This document shows positions 1-4,908 of a stretch of 6,314 nt of DNA, piece by piece; position 1 is the first letter of the stretch, and each line of letters opens with the position of its first letter. Source of the DNA: UMGS363 sp964402055 (GTDB lineage Bacteria > Bacillota > Clostridia > Oscillospirales > Ruminococcaceae). The DNA is taken from the NCBI GenBank assembly GCA_964402055.1, contig CAYOAV010000091.1:1-6314 (forward strand), in the 5' to 3' direction. The translations under genes were made by a program, and so were the position numbers. The notes under the pieces were generated by a model. That model ran no database searches. It was not told the origin of the DNA and was given only the letters and a program-made list of their open reading frames with translations.

Positions 1-800
1 TCATTCGTATCATAAACAAGAACAGCCGTGCTTTCTGTTCCCATAAATGTAACAGTTGAAGTTATCTTAAGACGCATCCAGTCCTTGGATCTTGTTCCCT
101 TTATAATAGCCTCTGCCGCATCACTAGAAGCCAAGAGCGTTGCTCTGTCGGGATAAGCCGCAAGCAATGTCTGGTCAACATTATACTCACGATCAAGAAC
201 CTCAACCTTAATAGTAGCTTCGATCTGATCCGTACCGCTCGCAGTTTTCACGGTATCAACCATTTTACCGTAATTATCGCTTGTACTGCTAACCTGTGGG
301 AAATAGGTTATACGGTATTCGATATATTCAGGGTCATCGGCTGTACCGCTACCCTGAACCTTTGTGCTGTCAGTTCCGAAATAATTCTTATATTCGTCCT
401 TTCTTGTTGCAAGAGTGTTTGCATAGGTTGAAAGGTCACTTTGCTTGATATTATCACCCTTCTGTGCAGTTATGGTGTAAAGATCAAGCTGCAAAGCAAG
501 ACCCTGCTTCATTTTATCGGTCGTCACATTGTTATCATGTATATATGTCTTTATAGTAGCACCGTCATACGCATAATAATCACTATCATTAAGCATATTA
601 TTCGTAAACACATCCAAAGCTGACCTTGCGGTATAATAAGCCTGGTTTTCTTCGTACTTAGTGTAATATCTGTTCTGTGCAGTTGAAACAACGCTTAACG
701 TTGCCATAAGCATAATTATCAGCACAAACATTACAGTAACTACCATGATAAGAACTACACCCTTCAGGCTTTTTTTCTTATCATTGCTGTTTTTTGTCAT
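1..800 (-). CDS. PilX/GspK-like minor pilin or pilus assembly protein, partial (3' end outside window)
   Basis: This reading frame is open from an ATG at 800-798 for 266 codons and leaves the window without a stop, so the C-terminus is missing. It begins with a lysine-rich leader (KKKSLKG, residues 8-14), then a hydrophobic helix at about 15-38 and the segment NQAYYTARSALDVF (about 52-65). That layout is typical of PilX/GspK-type minor pilins, whose helix is followed by an N-x-A-x-x-x-A-x-x-A-L pattern. Cleavage would be expected after Gly14. Position +5 is Met19, not the Glu of major pilins, as in GspK and some PilX proteins. The rest is polar and rich in Tyr, Thr and Asp, as expected for an exported domain. 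A purine-rich site, AAAGGGTGG (806-814), precedes the ATG; an in-frame GTG inside that site is less likely as the start. It is last in the visible pil operon, after a 122-nt gap. The family is inferred from architecture; it could be another pilus-associated exported protein. Confidence 0.7.
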   Translation of the reverse strand, partial: MTKNSNDKKKSLKGVVLIMVVTVMFVLIIMLMATLSVVSTAQNRYYTKYEENQAYYTARSALDVFTNNMLNDSDYYAYDGATIKTYIHDNNVTTDKMKQGLALQLDLYTITAQKGDNIKQSDLSTYANTLATRKDEYKNYFGTDSTKVQGSGTADDPEYIEYRITYFPQVSSTSDNYGKMVDTVKTASGTDQIEATIKVEVLDREYNVDQTLLAAYPDRATLLASSDAAEAIIKGTRSKDWMRLKITSTVTFMGTESTAVLVYDTN

Positions 801-871
801 TATTTCCACCCTTTCTGTATATATTTTGCCGTTTGTTTTTCCTTTTTTAAAATGTTTTGTATTTTGTCTAT

Positions 872-918
872 ATGCCACTTATGCCGATGAAGAGCATTTT
901 CTTCATCGGCGGCGGCAT
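872..918 (-). promoter_or_regulatory. Intercistronic hairpin between the pilO-like and pilX-like genes
   Basis: GCCGATGAAGA (883-893) pairs with its complement at 900-910, giving an 11-bp perfect stem with a 6-nt loop. An outer ATGCC (872-876) / GGCAT (914-918) pair can extend it across an internal loop. On the transcribed (minus) strand it lies just after the pilO-like stop codon. No U-run follows the stem, so it does not look like a full intrinsic terminator. An mRNA stability or processing element, or a partial terminator that lowers expression of the distal gene, is more plausible. The structure is seen in the sequence; the function is inferred. Confidence 0.55.
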
Positions 919-922
919 TTAA

Positions 923-1672
923 TTACTCTGCTTCTTCTGCTACAAGGCTTGCGTCAAAAACGAACTCATCGCTTTCCTCCATAACCTTATCAACATTAAG
1001 GTAGCTGATAGAATAAAGCTTAAGATTGATTGAGGATTCAAGCTGTGTTTGATTGGTTTCGTCCTCGCCTCTTGCAAATTCTGTTACAATAACAGTCTTG
1101 CCAGCGGCCTTAACAGCATCGATAAACTTATAGATACCGGAATAGTCAACCTTATCTCTGTATCCAACTGTCATTGTTGTTACACCGATAACGATCGAGC
1201 TGCCCTTTCTCTTTCCTACCTTGTTATAGTTATCATAAACCTCCTGTGGAAGCTCATTATAAAGGTCAGAATTCATACGAAGGTCATATGAAACAACATT
1301 TGCAGGATTAACAACATATTCCTCAAGGTCATCAGCCTCGGTATACTGTGTATTCATACTTAATGTTGTAACATTGTTTCCAAGTATCTCACGAACATAC
1401 TGCTCATTAAGATATGGATCCTGTGTTTCAAGGAAATATTCCTGAACCTCGCCGACATCCTGTGCAACCGTTTTAAGGGAAGCGATTATATCGGGCAATG
1501 TGTCAATTTTTGCTTTAACGTCAGCCTCTTCCGACTTCTTTGCATCAAGTGCAAGCTTTGCATAGTTCATGCTTTCAAACTTAGGCTTGATAAAAAGGAA
1601 GATACCTGCCACAACAATAATAATTACGATTGCGGCAACAAAAATTACCTTATCTCTATATGAAAGTTTCAT
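923..1672 (-). CDS. pilO: PilO-like (GspM-like) inner-membrane alignment protein
   Basis: This 249-residue bitopic membrane protein has a short basic cytoplasmic start (MKLSYRDK), one transmembrane helix at about 9-28, a helical, probably coiled-coil, stretch at about 33-75, and a C-terminal alpha/beta domain at about 155-226. The segment VDYSGIYKFIDAVKAAGKTVIV (175-196, in part) matches the PilO pattern Y-x-G-x-Y/F-x-F-I-x-x-[VL] in the ferredoxin-like fold. PilO proteins (about 200 residues) pair with PilN outside the membrane and align the pilus motor with the extracellular part. The ATG lies 2 nt after the stop of the PilM-PilN gene. Its ribosome binding site, GAGGAGG (1681-1687), lies inside that gene's last codons, which strongly suggests translational coupling. 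The tail ends in EEAE, like the upstream protein. Sequence similarity in this family is weak, so the call rests on length, topology, position and the one motif. Confidence 0.8.
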   Translation of the reverse strand: MKLSYRDKVIFVAAIVIIIVVAGIFLFIKPKFESMNYAKLALDAKKSEEADVKAKIDTLPDIIASLKTVAQDVGEVQEYFLETQDPYLNEQYVREILGNNVTTLSMNTQYTEADDLEEYVVNPANVVSYDLRMNSDLYNELPQEVYDNYNKVGKRKGSSIVIGVTTMTVGYRDKVDYSGIYKFIDAVKAAGKTVIVTEFARGEDETNQTQLESSINLKLYSISYLNVDKVMEESDEFVFDASLVAEEAE

Positions 1673-1674
1673 TC

Positions 1675-3198
1675 TTATTCAGCCTCCTCTGTAACCTCTG
1701 CAGGCTCTTCAGCCTCGGGTTCAACTTCCTTCATGCAAAGCTCAATTTTAAATTCAAATTCATCCTTTGCTGTATCGGCATTTTCCGTATTGTCATAGCC
1801 TGTGTATGTAATATTGTCAAAAACATCCTGCTCAACAAAATTAGCAACGATCTTTGAAGGAGTGTTATTATCGGTAGCCTTACAGTTGAGAGCGATATTG
1901 CCATTCTCAAAGTTATAGCTTACGATTTCAGCGTCTGTACCCTTGAAGTTTTCTTCAAGCTGTGTTCTTACCTCTGTTGAGAAAACAGGTTGTGAATCGA
2001 AATAAGACTTTGCATCATCAAGATCGTTTCTGAAAGCTGAAACGTTATCAAGCTTAAGCTGAGCGGCGTCAACGGCGGCAATTTTCTGTGCTGTTTCAGG
2101 GCTGTCGAGCCATTCCTGAATTTCGAGTGTATCAGCTTCATACTGGCTCTGGATAACGCCCGCACCGATAGTGATACCTGCAACGAGAGCCGCAGAAACA
2201 GCAGCTGCCGCAATAACGGTAACAACAAAGGATGCACCTGCAGCGGAACGTCCTGATGTAGCATCCGTTTCGATAAGGTTGATACGCTCGGAGTCCTTGT
2301 TGCTTCTGAGCATAGCACCAATAGCATTTGCATAAGCCTGGAACTCAAAATTCTCATATCCGCCGACATTATTCGGAACGCCGAGAAGGCTTGTTACGAT
2401 ATCGAGGGATTCAAGAGCATTTGTAAGACGGATATATTCTGTTGTATCGCCGTAGAAAACAACGTTCTTGATAGGATCTTCGGGATTTCTTGATCTCTGG
2501 AACTGGAACATACGGGAGATATTCTCTGTTACAGCTTCATAGATATAGTCCTCGGAATTATCATAGTCAACAGGGTCGATAGACGCAAAACGTGAGAATG
2601 TAAGCTGATTATTCTCATAAAGATTAAGGCTTACAAAGTTCGGGTCGATCTGAACAAGAAGCATAGGCATTTTAGCCTTCATCTTCGGGTCAGTGATGAT
2701 AAGTCTTGTAATTGTATTGCAGGCAACGGCTACTGAACGCAGACCGATACCAAGCATTGAGAATACCTTTCTGAAACAGTCAACGACTTCAAACGGGCAA
2801 GCTGTTGCAAGTATTTTAAGAGCTGCAACGCCGTCCTCTTCAATCTCGCCTGCGATGGTATATGAGATAGAGTAGTCGTCAGCGATACCCATTGTATGCT
2901 GCATCTGGTTCTGAACCATTGAAAGCAGCTGAGCACCCTTTGCCTTAGGGATATGTAATTCCTTGAAGATAACAAGGTTAGAGGAGATACTGATAACAGC
3001 TTCCTTATCAGCCATTTTCTTATTTTTAAGCTCCTCGTTGATTATTGTTGCGATTTTTGGTATATCCTTGATATGACCATTTACGATCAGACCTTCTTCG
3101 AGATCTATAGTAGCGGCAGCTGCAACCTTGATTTTATTGTTTGCTTCCGTACCGCGGATGATTCGGATATGTCTGTCGGTAATATCAAATGAAAGCAT
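1675..3198 (-). CDS. pilM: PilM-PilN fusion: actin-like platform protein joined to a bitopic ferredoxin-like domain (GspL-like architecture)
   Basis: This 507-residue protein has two parts. Residues 1 to about 300 follow the PilM actin-like fold: SFDITDRHIRIIRG (3-16, phosphate-1 region), SSNLVIFKELHIPKAK (72-87), QIDPNFVSLNLY (183-194, phosphate-2 region), ISRMFQFQRSR (227-237), VVFYGDTTEYI (246-256) and a closing AYANAIGAML helix. Next come INLIE (306-310, equivalent to the INLLP docking motif of PilN), an Ala/Val/Gly-rich transmembrane helix (about 321-348), a helical stretch, an outer alpha/beta domain (about 400-487) and a very acidic tail. PilM normally binds the cytoplasmic tail of a separate PilN; here they are one chain, as in GspL. 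The canonical glycines of the nucleotide-binding loops are missing. I chose ATG 3198 because AAGAGGTG (3205-3212) lies 6 nt upstream; the GTG at 3207 is part of that site. The gene starts 26 nt after pilC and its end carries the ribosome binding site of the PilO-like gene. Confidence 0.88.
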   Translation of the reverse strand: MLSFDITDRHIRIIRGTEANNKIKVAAAATIDLEEGLIVNGHIKDIPKIATIINEELKNKKMADKEAVISISSNLVIFKELHIPKAKGAQLLSMVQNQMQHTMGIADDYSISYTIAGEIEEDGVAALKILATACPFEVVDCFRKVFSMLGIGLRSVAVACNTITRLIITDPKMKAKMPMLLVQIDPNFVSLNLYENNQLTFSRFASIDPVDYDNSEDYIYEAVTENISRMFQFQRSRNPEDPIKNVVFYGDTTEYIRLTNALESLDIVTSLLGVPNNVGGYENFEFQAYANAIGAMLRSNKDSERINLIETDATSGRSAAGASFVVTVIAAAAVSAALVAGITIGAGVIQSQYEADTLEIQEWLDSPETAQKIAAVDAAQLKLDNVSAFRNDLDDAKSYFDSQPVFSTEVRTQLEENFKGTDAEIVSYNFENGNIALNCKATDNNTPSKIVANFVEQDVFDNITYTGYDNTENADTAKDEFEFKIELCMKEVEPEAEEPAEVTEEAE

Positions 3199-3204
3199 AC
3201 TAGT

Positions 3205-3212
3205 CACCTCTT
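3205..3212 (-). promoter_or_regulatory. Ribosome binding site that fixes the PilM-PilN start
   Basis: AAGAGGTG on the minus strand is followed by 6 nt and then ATG (3198-3196). The in-frame GTG at 3207-3205 is the last three bases of this site, so it cannot be the start codon. This removes three residues from the longest reading frame. Confidence 0.8.
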
Positions 3213-3224
3213 AATTTATTTTTT

Positions 3225-4418
3225 TTAACTGATATTTTCAAATGTACCGTAAAGTGCTGGGAGAATACCTGCGATTACAAAGCCGATAGCGACACCCATG
3301 AAGATGATCATTACAGGCTCAATAAGTCCTACAAGACGTTCAATAGCAGCATCGGATTCGTCCTCATAAAATTCAGCAGATTTTGTAAGGATAGTATCAA
3401 GAGCACCTGATTCCTCACCAACATAGATGATAGAAACGAACATTGACTCAAAGATACCTGTTCTCTGAATGGAAACAGAGAGCTGTTCACCCTGCTTAAC
3501 CTCATCAACGACTGTTTCAAACTTCTTTTCGATGTAATCGTTGTTAAGAATAGCAGCCGAACGTTCGAGAGCCTCAACCATAGGAATACCTGAGGAATAA
3601 AGCGAAGCAAGTGTTCTTGCAAACTTACCTGTATAAACCTTTACAACAAGCTTACCAAAGCCAGGCCCTTTACATTTCAGCTTATCCCATTTGAAATGCA
3701 CTGACGGAACCTTAAGAGCGTACTTTACAACGAAAATAACTCCAAGAATAACTCCGACATAAACATACCAGTAACCGATAAGGCTGTCAGAGAATGCGAA
3801 AAGAGCACCTGTAATACCCTTCATATCCTCTTCTCTCATCATATCCTTAAAGGTAGGCATAATGAAAGTAAACAGCAATATTACGATAGCAACGCAGAGA
3901 ACCGCAAGAACGATAGGGTATGTCATAGAACCCTTGATCTTGTTGTTCAGCTTTGCTTCCTTTGCATAGTTATCTTCAAGTCGCTTTGAAATAACATCAA
4001 GCGAACCCGAAGCCTCACCTGCCTGAATCATCGAAATCATAAAGGACGGGAAAGCACCCTGCTGCATTTTGAGTGCGTCAGAAAAGGACGAGCCCTTCTG
4101 AACCTCCTCATAGATCTCCTGATAGATCTGCTTCTGAGCCTTCTTTTCCTGCTCCCTGTACAGGATATCAAGCGCCTTTACAAGCGTCAGACCTGATGTA
4201 AGCATGGCACTGAGCTGTCGACAGTCATTGGAAAGCTCCTTTGTCGTGAACTTATGAAGAGAATTTGTTGTTTTTGAAGAAGCTTCCTTATAGCTGGAGC
4301 AGAAAAGCCCCTTTTCATGGATCTTCTCCAAAAAGTCATTTACATCCTCAGCCGTCATTCGGGCGTTCTTGACAGTATTGCCCTGAACGTCTGTGGCGGT
4401 GTAGATAAATGTCTTCAT
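3225..4418 (-). CDS. pilC: Type IV pilus / type II secretion platform protein PilC (GspF family)
   Basis: This 397-residue polytopic inner-membrane protein is close to the usual family length of about 400. The N-terminal region (MKTFIYTATDVQGNTVKNAR) matches the F-x-Y-x-A-x-D-x-x-G-x-x-x-x-G/A-x opening common in PilC/GspF. Two T2SSF repeats follow, at about 65-190 and 265-390. Each holds a G-E-x-S-G-x-L motif (GEASGSL 134-140; GEESGAL 334-340) and then the loop before a membrane helix (YP 167-168; EP 367-368). Predicted membrane helices lie at about 168-188, 217-237 and 368-388. PilC sits in the inner-membrane platform, contacts the assembly and retraction ATPases and is needed to insert pilins. 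The ribosome binding site GGAGGTG lies 10 nt before the ATG. This is the first gene of the operon, driven by the promoter at 4487-4515. Unlike many pil clusters, no pilB or pilT lies directly upstream. Confidence 0.95.
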   Translation of the reverse strand: MKTFIYTATDVQGNTVKNARMTAEDVNDFLEKIHEKGLFCSSYKEASSKTTNSLHKFTTKELSNDCRQLSAMLTSGLTLVKALDILYREQEKKAQKQIYQEIYEEVQKGSSFSDALKMQQGAFPSFMISMIQAGEASGSLDVISKRLEDNYAKEAKLNNKIKGSMTYPIVLAVLCVAIVILLFTFIMPTFKDMMREEDMKGITGALFAFSDSLIGYWYVYVGVILGVIFVVKYALKVPSVHFKWDKLKCKGPGFGKLVVKVYTGKFARTLASLYSSGIPMVEALERSAAILNNDYIEKKFETVVDEVKQGEQLSVSIQRTGIFESMFVSIIYVGEESGALDTILTKSAEFYEDESDAAIERLVGLIEPVMIIFMGVAIGFVIAGILPALYGTFENIS

Positions 4419-4486
4419 ATAGGATTTACACCTCCGGTTGGAATAAAAGATTAAAGGGCATACCTCGCCCCAAAGATACTATCACT

Positions 4487-4515
4487 ATTATAACATTTTG
4501 GTTACAATTTGGCAA
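4487..4515 (-). promoter_or_regulatory. Sigma-A type promoter of the pil operon
   Basis: On the minus strand, TTGCCA (4515-4510) and TATAAT (4492-4487) are separated by exactly 17 nt, with one mismatch to the consensus in total. Transcription would start near 4480, about 60 nt before the pilC ATG. This is a prediction from the sequence alone. Confidence 0.7.
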
Positions 4516-4711
4516 TATGCTATTTTTAACAAAATGTCTAAAAATATTGTACGTTTATCACAAAAGTTTCAACAAATTCAATGCTTTATTGCGGAGATGT
4601 GGACACGATTTTTCCAAAGTTGAATTTTTATATGTAAGTTTTTCATAATCGGCTTTATAAACACATTAAAGCATTAAAAAACAATCATAAATGCAATTTG
4701 AACTAAAAAAA

Positions 4712-4808
4712 CTTGCACAATCAGAAAAAAATAAGCAAAATTTGACGGAAATGGTAAAAAACGAAAAAAATTTTGATTTTTTTATAAAAAGCTCTTGCAA
4801 AATCAGAA
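4712..4808 (+). repeat. Pair of near-identical 15-mers upstream of and overlapping the gdhA promoter
   Basis: CTTGCACAATCAGAA (4712-4726) and CTTGCAAAATCAGAA (4794-4808) differ at one base and are 82 nt apart. The second copy contains the gdhA -35 box. The pair could be binding sites for a regulator, or the remains of a duplicated promoter. The local AT-richness raises the chance of coincidence. Confidence 0.45.
4764..4794 (+). promoter_or_regulatory. A/T-tract UP-like or curved DNA element upstream of gdhA
   Basis: An A7 tract (4764-4770), TTTTGA, a T7 tract (4777-4783) and ATAAAAAG lie directly upstream of the gdhA -35 box. Phased A and T tracts at this position commonly act as UP elements for the RNA polymerase alpha subunit, or bend the DNA. 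The function is inferred. Confidence 0.4.
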
Positions 4809-4823
4809 TGTATAGTGTATAAT
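4795..4823 (+). promoter_or_regulatory. Sigma-A type promoter of gdhA
   Basis: TTGCAA (4795-4800) and TATAAT (4818-4823) are separated by 17 nt, so the -10 box is perfect and the -35 box matches at 5 of 6 bases. A start near 4830 would give a leader of about 80 nt. The A/T tracts upstream suggest a strong promoter. Confidence 0.75.
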
Positions 4824-4894
4824 AATAAATGTAAAGTTTCGAACTAAAAATATGTTGTCCGAAGCGGTAGTTTATACTATTTATAATGTATAAT

Positions 4895-4900
4895 GGGAGG
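4895..4900 (+). promoter_or_regulatory. Ribosome binding site of gdhA
   Basis: GGGAGG, followed by AA, lies 8 nt before the ATG at 4909. It is near consensus and supports this start. Confidence 0.85.
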
Positions 4901-4908
4901 AAATTAAA

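Larger units (their letters stand above)
4419..4908. other. AT-rich divergent intergenic region between pilC and gdhA
   Basis: These 490 bases hold two divergent promoters and no credible gene. The stretch between the two -35 boxes (4516-4794) is very AT-rich, with many A and T runs and several short weak repeats. An open frame on the plus strand at 4409-4648 overlaps the pilC start and the pil promoter, has no ribosome binding site, and its product looks like no known protein. The leader of pilC is about 60 nt and that of gdhA about 80 nt. Neither shows a recognisable riboswitch fold. Confidence 0.75.

Noticed and set aside
883..910. Rho-independent terminator after the pilO-like gene
   Set aside because: The stem is strong, but no U-run follows it on either strand, so I describe it only as an intercistronic hairpin.
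801..922. Separate promoter for the pilX-like gene
   Set aside because: A TAGACA -35-like element exists on the minus strand, but no acceptable -10 box lies 16-18 nt downstream.
745..984. Plus-strand open frame encoding a hydrophobic 79-residue peptide
   Set aside because: It is antisense to the start of the pilX-like gene, the hairpin and the end of the pilO-like gene. Its hydrophobicity comes from A-rich sense codons read in reverse, and it has no ribosome binding site.
1968..2369. Minus-strand open frame of 133 codons inside the PilM-PilN gene
   Set aside because: It is an out-of-frame shadow of a gene with clear domain matches and has no independent translation signal.
4419..4486. Possible c-di-GMP riboswitch in the leader of the pil operon
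   Set aside because: Such riboswitches precede pilus genes in some Clostridia, but the predicted leader is only about 60 nt. It holds just a 4-bp GGGC/GCCC stem and no recognisable riboswitch core.
4409..4648. Plus-strand open frame of 79 codons over the pilC start and intergenic region
   Set aside because: It overlaps the pilC start and pil promoter, has no ribosome binding site, and its translation shows no recognisable domain; it is a chance frame in AT-rich DNA.
4712..4735. CodY-like half-site in the first 15-mer copy
   Set aside because: Only the central TCAGAAAA part fits the CodY consensus (about 9 of 15 positions), which is expected by chance in DNA this AT-rich.
4882..4894. Two further TATAAT hexamers in tandem (TATAATG twice) in the gdhA leader
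   Set aside because: No -35 box lies at a proper distance, and a start there would fall on the ribosome binding site. The promoter at 4795-4823 is much better.
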